Assembly: GCF_012726195.1 (NCBI RefSeq)
Contig: NZ_JAASAF010000014.1
Span: forward strand, 1 to 64,000
Reading direction: 5' to 3'
DNA length: 64,000 nucleotides
Source of the DNA: Rhodococcus sp. HNM0563
GTDB lineage: Bacteria > Actinomycetota > Actinomycetes > Mycobacteriales > Mycobacteriaceae
The translations under genes were made by a program, and so were the position numbers. Numbering within the stretch: the stretch's first letter is position 1; every line of letters begins with the position of its first letter. Shown one piece after another: positions 26,518 through 35,383 of this stretch. Under the pieces are notes generated by a model, which was not told where the DNA came from, did no database searches, and was given only the letters and a program-made list of their open reading frames with translations.

Positions 26518-27042
26518 ATGATCATCGTGAGCACCGACGGATCCTGCTTGCGCAATCCCGGTGGCGCTATCGGGTGGGCGTGGGTCAATCACGAAGGCCC
26601 CAGCGCGTCGGGTGGTGATCGCTCCGGTACCAATCAGATCGCGGAGTTGCGGGCGTTGCTCGAGGCGCTCCGTGCTCATCCAGGGCCAGACCCGCTGCTC
26701 ATCGAATCCGATTCCCAATACGCGATTAAGTGCGCGTCCGAGTGGCTGCCCGGCTGGAAGCGCAAGGGCTGGAAGACAGCAGCGGGCGCCCCGGTGAAGA
26801 ACCTCGACCTGGTTCGCGACATCGACCGCGAGATCTCCGAGCGTAAGGGCCCGGTGCGCTTCCGTTGGGTGCGCGGGCACGTCGGCAACCACTTCAACGA
26901 GGTCGCCGACAAGCTTGCCGGTGAAGCGGCGCGAGAGGCCGCGGCGCGGCCGGGCCCGATCGAGGTGGCGAAGGTCGCGCCGGCCGTGGTCAAGCCCAAG
27001 AAGACGGCCCCCGCTGCAGACGTCGAGATGACGCTGTTCTGA
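26518..27042 (+). CDS. rnhA: ribonuclease HI
   Basis: 174 aa. The RNase H fold shows the metal-binding carboxylates: Asp7 in STDGSCLRNPG, Glu43 in NQIAELRAL, Asp65 in IESDSQYAI, and His/Asp in RGHVGNHFNEVADKLAG. It cleaves the RNA strand of RNA-DNA hybrids. A positively charged and Ala-rich tail of about 35 residues follows the core; mycobacterial single-domain RNases HI also vary there. The longer in-frame start at 26419 is rejected, since it would overlap the divergent glycosylase and adds unconserved residues. Confidence 0.9.
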   Translation: MIIVSTDGSCLRNPGGAIGWAWVNHEGPSASGGDRSGTNQIAELRALLEALRAHPGPDPLLIESDSQYAIKCASEWLPGWKRKGWKTAAGAPVKNLDLVRDIDREISERKGPVRFRWVRGHVGNHFNEVADKLAGEAAREAAARPGPIEVAKVAPAVVKPKKTAPAADVEMTLF

Positions 27043-27060
27043 ATCGGTGAACCGCTCGGG

Positions 27061-27816
27061 TCAGTAGTACACGGCGAGGCGGCCGTTCGGCCCGTCGACA
27101 CAGGTGACGGGGGTATCGAACACACCGGTGAGGACTTCGTCCACCAGAATCTCGTCCGGGGTCCCGAACTCGACGACCTTGCCGTCCTTCATCGCGCAGA
27201 TCCGGTCGGCGTAGTGGCCCGCGAAGTTGATGTCGTGCAGCACGATGACCACGGTGCGCCCGAGTTCGACCGCGACTTTGTGGAGGTGCTGCATCATCTG
27301 GACCGAGTGCTTCATGTCCAGGTTGTTCAGGGGTTCGTCGAGCAGGATGTAGTCGGTGTCCTGGCACAGCACCATGGCCACGTAGGCGCGCTGGCGCTGC
27401 CCGCCGGAGAGCTGATCCAGGTAGCGGTGTTCGAGGTGGGTGAGTCCGAAGAACTCGATGGCCTGGGTGATGGCCTCCTCGTCCTTGCGGGTGAGGCGGC
27501 CCTTCGAGTGCGGGAAGCGACCGAAGCCGACGAGCTGACGAACCGTCAACCGGGTGACGAAATGGTTCTCCTGGCGGAGCACCGAGACGATCTTCGCGAG
27601 ATCTTTCGACTTGGTGCTCGAAACGTCGTAGCCGGCGATCTCGATGGTTCCGGCGTCGGCACCGAGCAACCGGCCCACGATCGTCAGCATCGTCGACTTG
27701 CCTGCACCGTTGGGTCCGACCAGCGCGGTGATGCCACCTTTGGGGATTGTCAGATCGATCTCGCCGATCGTGACCGTGCTGCTGTACTCCTTGCGGAGTC
27801 CCTTGATCTCGATCAC
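27061..27816 (-). CDS. iron-siderophore ABC transporter ATP-binding protein
   Basis: 251-aa ABC ATPase: Walker A GPNGAGKST, Q-loop in LRQENHFV, signature LSGGQRQRAY, Walker B DYILLDEP and switch His in VLHDINFAGHYAD. Its overall pattern is closest to YclP/CeuD/FatE-type iron-siderophore ATPases. GTG 27816 overlaps the permease stop by 4 bp and has GGAAGGG upstream. It energises the two FecCD permeases just upstream and ends the operon, 18 bp from the convergent RNase HI stop. Confidence 0.9.
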   Translation of the reverse strand: MIEIKGLRKEYSSTVTIGEIDLTIPKGGITALVGPNGAGKSTMLTIVGRLLGADAGTIEIAGYDVSSTKSKDLAKIVSVLRQENHFVTRLTVRQLVGFGRFPHSKGRLTRKDEEAITQAIEFFGLTHLEHRYLDQLSGGQRQRAYVAMVLCQDTDYILLDEPLNNLDMKHSVQMMQHLHKVAVELGRTVVIVLHDINFAGHYADRICAMKDGKVVEFGTPDEILVDEVLTGVFDTPVTCVDGPNGRLAVYY

Positions 27817-28880
27817 AATCTGCCCTTCCGGAGAATCACGTAGAGGAAGGCCGAACCGCCGACGGCCTCGATGATGATGGACACGGCGCCCTCGGCGTAG
27901 AAGATGTTCTTGAGCACGAAATAGGCACCGCCGAGGATGACGAACCCGGTCAGGATCGCCACCGGGAACACGTAGCGATGCTCGTGGGTGGTCGCGAACT
28001 GATAGGCCAGGGTCGCGACGAGGAACCCGAGGAATGTCAGGGGACCGACCAGCGCGGTCGTGGTTGCCATGAGCACCGACACGAGAAACAGGATGAGGAT
28101 GATCTCGCGGCGATGGTTCAGGCCGAGGTTCGTGGTCACGTCCTTGCCCAGCGCAATGATGTCGAGTCTGCGCGAACGCCACCACAGGATCGCTGCCGAC
28201 ACGACGCACAGTGGGACCGCCAGCGGGAGATAGGACGAATCCGCGTTGGACACCGACCCGAACAGTTTGGCGGTGAGAATGTCGAACTCGCTGGGGGTGA
28301 GCATGCGTTGCATGAACGTCGCCACGGAGCCGAGACCGCCACCGAGGACGATGCCGACGAGCAGCATGACCTGCAGATTTGCGTACTTACCGGACAGCAG
28401 CCAGCCGTAGAGCATCAGGGAGAAGCCCACCATGAGCACCACCATCAGGGCGAACTGCGCGACCCCCTGGAACAGCGTCACCCCTACCGCGCCGAGGAAG
28501 AAGACGGCGGCGGTCTGGATCGCGACGTAGAGGGCTTCGAACCCCATGATCGACGGCGTGATGATGCGGTTGTTGGTGGCAGATTGGAACGACACCGTCG
28601 CGACTGCCTGACACACGACGACGAGCACGATCACGAGGAGGCTGCCCGCACGCATCTGCGTGATCCGCCAGTATCCAGCGGTCCCGAACGGGACAGGGTT
28701 GTTCCAGGTCACGATGCCCACGGCGATCAGAACCGAGAGAATTGCGAGGGTGCCTACGAGAATCCAGTAGCGACGTTGCTGCCGCGCGGTCGCGAAAGCT
28801 CCGGAACCCGTGTGCCCGGACTCGACCGAGGGGACAGCGGCGCTGACAGGAGCGCTCGATTCGATGGTTGTCTCAGGCAT
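27813..28880 (-). CDS. iron-siderophore ABC transporter permease (second FecCD subunit)
   Basis: 355-aa FecCD/BtuC-family permease with a charged N-terminal tail of about 38 residues and about nine transmembrane helices. VGPLTFLGFLVA near the cytoplasmic coupling helix and SIMGFEALYVAIQT are typical. It forms the heterodimeric channel with the preceding gene, which it overlaps by 8 bp. Family closeness is to YclO/CeuC-type subunits. Confidence 0.88.
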   Translation of the reverse strand: MPETTIESSAPVSAAVPSVESGHTGSGAFATARQQRRYWILVGTLAILSVLIAVGIVTWNNPVPFGTAGYWRITQMRAGSLLVIVLVVVCQAVATVSFQSATNNRIITPSIMGFEALYVAIQTAAVFFLGAVGVTLFQGVAQFALMVVLMVGFSLMLYGWLLSGKYANLQVMLLVGIVLGGGLGSVATFMQRMLTPSEFDILTAKLFGSVSNADSSYLPLAVPLCVVSAAILWWRSRRLDIIALGKDVTTNLGLNHRREIILILFLVSVLMATTTALVGPLTFLGFLVATLAYQFATTHEHRYVFPVAILTGFVILGGAYFVLKNIFYAEGAVSIIIEAVGGSAFLYVILRKGRL

Positions 28881-29853
28881 TGCGGCGGCTCCGGAGAAGC
28901 AGAGTGATGAAGACGACGGAGCCGACGACGCCGAGGATCAACGACACCGGGATCTCGAACGGCATGATGATCGTGCGCCCGATCAGGTCGCACACGGTGA
29001 CGATGGCGATGCCGAGCAGGCACACCCAGGGGAGGTTGCTGCGCAGGTCGTCGCCGCGGAACATCGAGACGATGTTGGGGACGATGAGCCCGAGGAACGG
29101 AAGGGCGCCCACCACGACCGTCACGACTCCGGTGGCGATGGCGATGAGTCCTGTTCCCAGCAGGATGATGCGGTTGTAGTTCAGTCCGACGTTCGTGGCC
29201 ACGTCCTCACCGAGACCGGCGACGGTGAACCGATCGGCTACGACGAACACGAGCACTGCGACGATGGCGACGATCCAGAGCACTTCGTACTGGCCCTTGA
29301 TGATCGACGTGAAGCTTCCGGCGAACCAGATGCCCAGGCTCTGAAGTTTGTCGGTGGCGAGGGCGATGTAGGTGGTGATGGACCCGACGACAGCACCGAG
29401 CATGATGCCGACGATGGGGACGATCAGCGACGACGACAGTTGCACTCGTCGGAGGAACAGGAAGAAGACCATCGTTCCGATGAAGGCGGCGACGATGGCG
29501 CCGATCATTCGGGGCATGAGGCCCGCGGTGGGGAAGACGATGAGCATGATCAACAGGCCCAGGCTTGCCCACTCGGTAGTACCGGTGGTGGTCGGTTCGA
29601 CGAAGCGATTCTGGGTGAGCAGCTGCATGACGAGGCCGGACATCGCCATCGCCGCACCGGCCAGTACCAGGGCTATCGTGCGGGGGATCCGGGTGATGCT
29701 GAACATCTCCCAGCCGAAATCGCCGCCGAAGATGTCGAACACACCGGTGAACAGCGACGCGATCAGCAGGACGCAAACCCCGAGGAAGCCCAGGAGGAGC
29801 TTCCAGTCGAAGAGCGTGTCCCGCGTCCGGGAGAGTGGAGCTTGCGTGGTCAT
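28873..29853 (-). CDS. iron-siderophore ABC transporter permease (first FecCD subunit)
   Basis: 326-aa FecCD permease with about nine helices. Landmarks are RIPRTIALVLAGAAMAMSGL, the classic first FecCD block, and GALPFLGLIVPNIVS with the coupling region. ATG 29853 is selected over a much longer upstream frame that overlaps the binding-protein gene. It is 76 bp downstream of the binding protein and translationally close to the second permease. Confidence 0.9.
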   Translation of the reverse strand: MTTQAPLSRTRDTLFDWKLLLGFLGVCVLLIASLFTGVFDIFGGDFGWEMFSITRIPRTIALVLAGAAMAMSGLVMQLLTQNRFVEPTTTGTTEWASLGLLIMLIVFPTAGLMPRMIGAIVAAFIGTMVFFLFLRRVQLSSSLIVPIVGIMLGAVVGSITTYIALATDKLQSLGIWFAGSFTSIIKGQYEVLWIVAIVAVLVFVVADRFTVAGLGEDVATNVGLNYNRIILLGTGLIAIATGVVTVVVGALPFLGLIVPNIVSMFRGDDLRSNLPWVCLLGIAIVTVCDLIGRTIIMPFEIPVSLILGVVGSVVFITLLLRSRRNA

Positions 29854-29929
29854 GTCGTTCTCTGCTCTGTAATCACGTCGGCCGTGTGCCCGGCCATCGG
29901 GCCGGGCACACGGCGTTCGACGCTGTGAC

Positions 29930-30934
29930 TCAGTTGTTCTCTGTGCTCGGCGCCGCGTTCTTCTCGAGCAGGTCCGCAAGCGAGTTGAAGAACTCCGTGT
30001 ACGTCTGGATGCTCTCGTTGGTGTAGGTGTCGGCGGGCAGGTAGATGATGTTGCCGTCCTGGACCGCAGGCACGTTCTGCAGTGCGGGGGAGTTCTCGAG
30101 CACCGTCGCGGCGGGCTGGTAGCCGGCTTCATCCGAGGCGACTGCGGCGTCGCGATCCATGACGATGATCAGGCCCGGGTTGGAGGCGGCGATGGCCTCC
30201 ACGGAGATGTCGTCACCCTGGTGGTCGTCGGTTCCTTCGGGAACTTCGAGCGCAGGGGTGAGACCGAAGATGTCGAACATGGGACCGATGGTGCGGCCGG
30301 TGCTCGGGGTGACATAGCCGATCTCGCCGCCGGAGACGATCAGGCCCATGACGCTCTGCTCGGGAGAGTAGGCGGCCTTGACCCGCGCGATCGACTCGTC
30401 GAACGCATCGCTCAGTGCCTGCGCCTCGTCCTGCTTCGAGAAGATCTCTCCGAGGACCGTGACGCCGCGCTTGAGTTCGGTGTCGAACGCTTCATCGTCG
30501 CGAGGAGCGACCTCGACGATGGTCGCGTCCGGTGCGAGTTCCTGGAACTTCTCGCGGTACTGCGCGTAGCGGCCGCCGTTGATGATCAGGTCGGGTTCGA
30601 CGGCGACGACGGCTTCGAGGTTGGGTTCCCGGTGCGAGCCGAGATCGATGATGCTCTCGTCCTCTGTGTAGGAGATCGTGTCCGGCATCAGGGTGACTGC
30701 GCCTGCGGCGAGAGGGATGCCCCACGTGTCGAGCGTCTCGAACGTGCTGTTGTCGGTGGCGACCACGGACTGCGGGGGCACGGTGACCGTCTGGGTACCG
30801 AAGTTGTCCTCCACCGTGATGGTGGTTGCGGTGTCGTCGGTGGTCTCGGTGGCGGGATCGCTCGAACATGCAGTCAGGGCCAGGGCAGCCAATGTGCCGA
30901 GGACGGCACCTCGGTACAGGCGGGATGCGTTCAT
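29930..30934 (-). CDS. siderophore-binding lipoprotein of the ABC importer
   Basis: 334 aa with a lipoprotein signal peptide: MNASRLYRGAV, a hydrophobic core, and lipobox LTAC with Cys near residue 23. A periplasmic-binding fold of the FatB/CeuE/YclQ (PeriBP, helical-backbone) class follows. It captures ferric siderophore outside the membrane for the two FecCD permeases. AAGGAAG precedes ATG 30934. It is the promoter-proximal gene of a four-gene operon and is preceded by an IdeR-type iron box, so high-iron repression is expected. No siderophore biosynthesis gene is present here, so the ligand may be a xenosiderophore. Confidence 0.9.
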   Translation of the reverse strand: MNASRLYRGAVLGTLAALALTACSSDPATETTDDTATTITVEDNFGTQTVTVPPQSVVATDNSTFETLDTWGIPLAAGAVTLMPDTISYTEDESIIDLGSHREPNLEAVVAVEPDLIINGGRYAQYREKFQELAPDATIVEVAPRDDEAFDTELKRGVTVLGEIFSKQDEAQALSDAFDESIARVKAAYSPEQSVMGLIVSGGEIGYVTPSTGRTIGPMFDIFGLTPALEVPEGTDDHQGDDISVEAIAASNPGLIIVMDRDAAVASDEAGYQPAATVLENSPALQNVPAVQDGNIIYLPADTYTNESIQTYTEFFNSLADLLEKNAAPSTENN

Positions 30935-30985
30935 CAAACTTCCTTGCTGCTTGCTTACAAAGGATGGGTAAGGCCTTTGGAACAC

Positions 30986-31011
30986 CTTATAAAATGGGTA
31001 GCATAACCTAA
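30986..31011 (-). promoter_or_regulatory. IdeR/DtxR-type iron box and -10 region of the siderophore operon
   Basis: On the minus strand TTAGGTTATGCTACCCATT (30993-31011) matches the 19-bp IdeR/DtxR consensus TTAGGTTAGGCTAACCTAA at 14 positions, including the full left arm. It lies directly upstream of a TATAAG hexamer (30986-30991) that would be the -10 element. Bound IdeR would cover the -35/-10 spacer and block transcription when iron is plentiful. Confidence 0.75.
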
Positions 31012-31069
31012 CCCGGAAGCTTTGCTAGCTCTGCCTCGGATTCCCTCGTGACCTGGTGTTATTGGCGCC

Positions 31070-32617
31070 CTATCTTGTGGCGAGTTCGCGCTTGAGGATC
31101 TTGCCCGTCGCGGTCATCGGCAGGACCGTGGTGAACTCGATCGATCGCGGGTACTTGTACACCGCCATCTGATCCCGGCACCACGCGATGAGTTCGGCCT
31201 CCTCGACCTGCTTGCCCGGTTCGAGGATGACGAACGCCTTGACCTCCTCGCCGTGGGTTCGATGAGGCACGCCGATCACCGCTGCGAGCGAAACCGCGGC
31301 GTGCGTGATCAGTACTTCCTCGATCTCCCGTGGGTACACGTTGAAACCGCCGCGCACGATCAGGTCCTTTGCGCGGTCGACGTTGTAATAGAAGCCGTCG
31401 GAGTCCCGTCGGGCGAGGTCGCCTGTGCGCAGCCATCCGTCGCGCATCACCTCGGCGGTCGCTTCGGGGCGGCCGAGATAGCCGGACATGACGTTGTGTC
31501 CACGCACTGCGATCTCGCCGACAGCGTCGAGGTCGGTCACGGTGTTCCACTCCGCGTCGACGAGGCGCGCTTCGATTCCCCACACCGGGACGCCGATCGA
31601 CCCGGGGCGGGGTTCGCGCTCCGGGTCGCTGAACAGGGCCAGCGGCGAGGTCTCGGACAATCCGTAACCCTCGAGGATCTGAACCCCGAACCGCTCGGAG
31701 AACCGGGTGAGGATTTCGACGGGTAGCGCCGCTCCACCCGAGATCGCACGCCGCATCGTCGCGGCGATCCGGTCGACGTCCACACTCTCGTCCAGTGCAT
31801 TGAGCAGGCCCCAATACATCGTCGGCACGCCGGCGAAAACGGTGATGCCCTCGTCCGTCATCAGTCTCAGCGCTGCGCGTGCCTCGAATCGCGGTAGCAA
31901 CACCAGAGTGCCGCCTACCGACAGTCCCGCGTTCATCGTCACGGTCTGACCGAAGGAGTGGAACAGGGGGAGCGTCACCAGGTAGGTGTCGTGGCGGATC
32001 GGGTTGCTGTCGAACAATCGGTTCGCGGTGACGGCATTCATCACCATGTTGGAGTGGGAGAGCTGCGCGCCCTTGGGCTTTCCGGTGGTACCGCTCGTGT
32101 AGAGGATGACTGCGATATCCTGTGGTTCGCGCACCACCGTAGAGAATGCGTCCGAGGTTTCCGCGAGTGCAGCTTCGAGATCCGAAATATCGCCGGTGCC
32201 AGTTCCGGTTCCCGACTCGTTGCCCGCGACGAACATGTTGCGGCACTGTGTTGCCGACTCGAATCCCGCTCGGCCGAACTCGCCGATCGGCAGGTCCGGA
32301 CCGCCCTCGAAGCAGAAGTACGCTTTTGCTCCGGAATCTTCGAGGTGGTAGGCGATCTCGCGACCCTTGAGCATGATGTTCAGCGGCACCACGACCGCGC
32401 CGGCCTTGAGGATGCCGTAGTAGACGATCGGGAATTCCGGCACGTTGGGGAACGACATGGCGACGGTGTCGCCGGGTTCGATGCCTCGCTCGATCAGGAG
32501 GTTGGCGACCTGGTTCGAGCGGGAGTCGAGTTCGGCGTAGCTGACGCGAGTGTCGCCGAACACGAGTGCGTCACGGGTCGGGTACCGCCGGGCGGAATCT
32601 TCCAGGAGGACAGACAA
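31070..32617 (-). CDS. long-chain acyl-CoA ligase (FadD-like)
   Basis: 515-aa adenylate-forming ligase. The nucleotide-binding loop is ILYTSGTTGKPKGAQLSH, A5 is EGYGLSETSPLAL, A7 is LRTGDLARRDSDG, and the catalytic lysine is in TATGKILKREL at the C-terminus. The start is an unusual TTG at 32617; the frame has no closer ATG or GTG that keeps the N-terminal helix. It lies 48 bp after the RBBP9-like hydrolase and reads in the same direction. Substrate is not identifiable. Confidence 0.88.
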   Translation of the reverse strand: MSVLLEDSARRYPTRDALVFGDTRVSYAELDSRSNQVANLLIERGIEPGDTVAMSFPNVPEFPIVYYGILKAGAVVVPLNIMLKGREIAYHLEDSGAKAYFCFEGGPDLPIGEFGRAGFESATQCRNMFVAGNESGTGTGTGDISDLEAALAETSDAFSTVVREPQDIAVILYTSGTTGKPKGAQLSHSNMVMNAVTANRLFDSNPIRHDTYLVTLPLFHSFGQTVTMNAGLSVGGTLVLLPRFEARAALRLMTDEGITVFAGVPTMYWGLLNALDESVDVDRIAATMRRAISGGAALPVEILTRFSERFGVQILEGYGLSETSPLALFSDPEREPRPGSIGVPVWGIEARLVDAEWNTVTDLDAVGEIAVRGHNVMSGYLGRPEATAEVMRDGWLRTGDLARRDSDGFYYNVDRAKDLIVRGGFNVYPREIEEVLITHAAVSLAAVIGVPHRTHGEEVKAFVILEPGKQVEEAELIAWCRDQMAVYKYPRSIEFTTVLPMTATGKILKRELATR

Positions 32618-32665
32618 ATTGAGTATTGTGGAGTCGCTTTCAGGATCGGATTCGGGAGAGAGGGG

Positions 32666-33250
32666 TCATGACGTGACTGCCTCGGATCGGTCGAGCAGTT
32701 CCTGCAGGAACTCGTCGGCCTTCGGCCACTCGCCGAATCCCGACGCGGGGTTGAGGTGTCCGACCTCCCCGAGATCGACGAACCGGCTACCCCACACCTC
32801 GGCCAGGCCCGCGACCCTACGCTGCTCTGCGAGCGGGTCGTTGCTGCTCGCCGCGACGATACTGGGGAAGGGGAGACGGCGTCGGGGGATCGGAAGCCAG
32901 CCACCGGCTTCCAGATCATCCATCGTGGGATAGTTCTCGGGTAGCGGGGACTCCAGATCGGCGGGCGTCGCGAGTAGTGCACCGAGTATCGGTCTGGTCG
33001 ATTGCTGCGCCCAGTGCACAGCGATCAGGACACCGGCGCTGTGCGCCACAAGAACCACAGGTCCGTCGATCTCACTCACCACCGCGTCGAGCGCGGCGAT
33101 CCGGGCCGCCAGACTCAGCTTGTCGTGCTCGAGCGGGGGTACCGTGCGCACCCGGTCGAGGCGATCGGCAAGCCGGGTCTGCCAGTGGTCGGCGACGTGG
33201 TCGCGCAGACCGGGGACGATGACCACGGTCGGTTCGGAATAGTTGTTCAT
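32666..33250 (-). CDS. RBBP9/YdeN-like serine hydrolase
   Basis: 194-aa single-domain alpha/beta hydrolase of the RBBP9 family. VVIVPGLRDHVADHWQ carries the W-Q hallmark, the nucleophile is in VAHSAGV, the aspartate in SSNDPLAEQ and the histidine in GHLNPASGFGEWP. These small hydrolases act on serine-protease-type or ester substrates, and most lack a known bacterial substrate. It is followed by the acyl-CoA ligase and preceded by a strong stem-loop. Confidence 0.85.
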   Translation of the reverse strand: MNNYSEPTVVIVPGLRDHVADHWQTRLADRLDRVRTVPPLEHDKLSLAARIAALDAVVSEIDGPVVLVAHSAGVLIAVHWAQQSTRPILGALLATPADLESPLPENYPTMDDLEAGGWLPIPRRRLPFPSIVAASSNDPLAEQRRVAGLAEVWGSRFVDLGEVGHLNPASGFGEWPKADEFLQELLDRSEAVTS

Positions 33251-33281
33251 TATGTCGTCCGTACTTTCCGTCCATATCGGA

Positions 33282-33321
33282 CGCGACCCGGGCCCGGCGT
33301 GAACGGCGGGCCCGGGTCGCG
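33282..33321 (-). terminator. stem-loop after the BKACE gene
   Basis: A perfect 14-bp inverted repeat (33282-33295 with 33308-33321) and a 12-nt loop begin 9 bp past the BKACE stop on the minus strand. No T tract is present. It separates the BKACE/TauD group from the hydrolase/ligase pair downstream. Confidence 0.65.
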
Positions 33322-33329
33322 GTGATGGG

Positions 33330-34382
33330 TCAGGCGTGCTGCGTGAAACCGACCTGCCCGGGCCGTCGGTTCGGTGCGTACCCGAGCTTGGCGAGGGTTT
33401 CGTCGGCGTCGCGGTAGGTCTCGCCGATCTTGTAGATGTCGCGGGCTTCCTTACCGGTGGCGACTTCGCGGCCGAGTTCGCCGGCGATGCGGACCAGTTG
33501 CTGGATCTGCTGGACAGAGGTCATCTTCTCGCCCTTGCGGCCCCAAATGGTGTCTTCGTTGCCGCAACGGTTGTGCAGACCCATCGCAGTCGCCATGGTG
33601 TTGACCGGAAGGACCGAGCGCATGAGCGTTTCGAGGGTCAGGCAGGCACCGTCCGGAACACGCTGCACGAAGTTCATGATGTTGTACGGGTTGGGGCCGT
33701 CGAAGCCACCGCCGATGCCCACCCAGGTCAGGTTGAGAGGTCCGGTGTACACCCCGCGGCGGATGAGACGCTCGACGGTCTCGAGTTGCGGGATGGACGA
33801 GAGCTGGAAATGGGGCTGGATGCCGGCTGCCTGCAAACGTCGCAGGTGCTCCTCTACCCACTCGGGACCGGCGGGAACGGTCATTTCGCGGTATGCCGCA
33901 GCAAGTTCCGGACGTTCCATCGAGGTGCCCGCGATGTCGTCCGCGGTCATGAGCTCCATGATGTTCATCTGGCTGGTGTTGATCGCGATCGTGACCTGAT
34001 CAGGCTTGGGGTCGAGCTCGGCGAGCATGTGCCGGGTGTCGTCCGAGAGCCATTTCGCGTCGGCGCCTTCACCTTCCGGAGCGAAAGAGATGGACCCGCC
34101 GACCTGCAGAATCATGTCCGGCACGGCCTCGCGCAGGCCGGCGAGGAGTTCGTTGAACTTCGACAGGCGCTTGGAGCCCTTGCCGTCGAGTTCCCGCACG
34201 TGGATGTGCAGCACGGTTGCGCCGGCCTCGTAGCAGTCCACCGCCTTCTGGATGTGCTCTTCCATTGTCAGCGGCAGGTCTTCGCGAAAGTCGTTCGGCT
34301 CCCATTCGGGTCCGTACGGCGCGCAGGTGATGACCAGCTTTTCCTGGCATTCGGGGAAGAGGGCATCGTCGTGGAAATGCAT
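33330..34382 (-). CDS. beta-keto acid cleavage enzyme (BKACE, DUF849 family)
   Basis: 350 aa. BKACE enzymes condense a beta-keto acid with acetyl-CoA, giving an amine- or other-substituted product plus acetoacetyl-CoA or a related CoA ester. The zinc ligands His59 and His61 are in VLHIHVRELD, and the acid side of the site is in NRCGNEDTIWGRKGE. It is longer than typical 300-aa members, with extra N- and C-terminal residues. ATG 34382 is preceded by CAGGAGA. Dehydrocarnitine, 3-keto-5-aminohexanoate and acetoacetate-like substrates are possible. Confidence 0.85.
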   Translation of the reverse strand: MHFHDDALFPECQEKLVITCAPYGPEWEPNDFREDLPLTMEEHIQKAVDCYEAGATVLHIHVRELDGKGSKRLSKFNELLAGLREAVPDMILQVGGSISFAPEGEGADAKWLSDDTRHMLAELDPKPDQVTIAINTSQMNIMELMTADDIAGTSMERPELAAAYREMTVPAGPEWVEEHLRRLQAAGIQPHFQLSSIPQLETVERLIRRGVYTGPLNLTWVGIGGGFDGPNPYNIMNFVQRVPDGACLTLETLMRSVLPVNTMATAMGLHNRCGNEDTIWGRKGEKMTSVQQIQQLVRIAGELGREVATGKEARDIYKIGETYRDADETLAKLGYAPNRRPGQVGFTQHA

Positions 34383-34438
34383 GGCAGTCTCCTGTGGATC
34401 GAAGTGGAAAGTCCTGGGTAGAAAAAGGATCGGTGTGA

Positions 34439-35344
34439 TCAGAAGGGGCGGTCGCCGATGATTCCGGCGCGTTCCATCTTGCGGACGGCAGGCCAGTAAT
34501 CCTGGACTGCGTAGTGCTGCGTGCACCGGTTGTCCCAGATCGCGACGCTGTTCGGTGTCCATCGCCACCGCACCTGATATTCGGGGATCGTCGCCTGGCT
34601 CTGCAGGTATCGGAGCAGATCGCCGGCCCCGGGTGCGTAGTCGATACCGCATCGGACATTGTCTGCGTTGTGGAAGTTGGTGAAGTGCGTGGTGAAGCTG
34701 TTGACGAAGAGGACCTTCTCGCCCGTTTCCGGATGGGTACGGACGACGGGGTGCTCGGCGTCGGGGTACCGCTCTTTCAGCTCGAGGCGCTTCTCGATCG
34801 GGAGTCGCGCACCGAACGACGCTTCGATGCTGTGTCGCGCACGCAGGCCGGCGATCTGTTCCCGGACACGCTCGGGCAGCCGCGCGTAGGCGAGCGCCAT
34901 GTTCACCCAGATCGTGTCGCCGCCGATAGCGGGACCTTCGACGCATCGCAGGACGGATCCCATCGGCGGGTTCTCCCGCCAGGTGGCATCGCAATGGTAG
35001 GAATTCTCGAATGCCTCGGGCGGGCTGTCGAGGTCCTTGTAGATGCGGACCAGACCGGGATGCTCCGGATCGCTGCCGAGCACCGGATGATCCTCGAGCC
35101 GGCCGAAGCGTTCCGCGAGCGTCACGTGCTCGGCCCGGCTCATGTTCTGGTCGCGGAAGAACAGCACCTTGTGTTCGAGTAGCAGTGCCTTCAGTTCGGC
35201 GAAGAGCGCGTCGTCGCGAGACACCTCGGCCAGGTCCACGTCGTGAAGTTCTGCGCCGATGCTCGCGGTCAACGGTTGTGCGTTCATCGGAATCCGGGAG
35301 GCGGTGTCGGTGCAGGGTTCCGCACGGTCGACTGTGGTGGTCAT
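34439..35344 (-). CDS. TauD/TfdA-family Fe(II)/2-oxoglutarate dioxygenase
   Basis: 301 aa with the facial triad His117-X-Asp119 (SYHCDATW) and His277 (CTQHYAVQDYWP) plus the 2-oxoglutarate-binding Arg288. FFRDQNMSRAEHVTLAERFG is the typical N-terminal block. Family members hydroxylate sulfonates, aryloxyacids, sulfate esters or carnitine precursors. ATG 35344 follows GGAGGAC. It lies 56 bp upstream of the BKACE gene in the same direction, so oxidation followed by C-C cleavage is plausible. Substrate is not determined. Confidence 0.87.
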   Translation of the reverse strand: MTTTVDRAEPCTDTASRIPMNAQPLTASIGAELHDVDLAEVSRDDALFAELKALLLEHKVLFFRDQNMSRAEHVTLAERFGRLEDHPVLGSDPEHPGLVRIYKDLDSPPEAFENSYHCDATWRENPPMGSVLRCVEGPAIGGDTIWVNMALAYARLPERVREQIAGLRARHSIEASFGARLPIEKRLELKERYPDAEHPVVRTHPETGEKVLFVNSFTTHFTNFHNADNVRCGIDYAPGAGDLLRYLQSQATIPEYQVRWRWTPNSVAIWDNRCTQHYAVQDYWPAVRKMERAGIIGDRPF

Positions 35345-35383
35345 GGCGGTTGTCCTCCTGTCCATGACGATGGGTGGTGTGGG

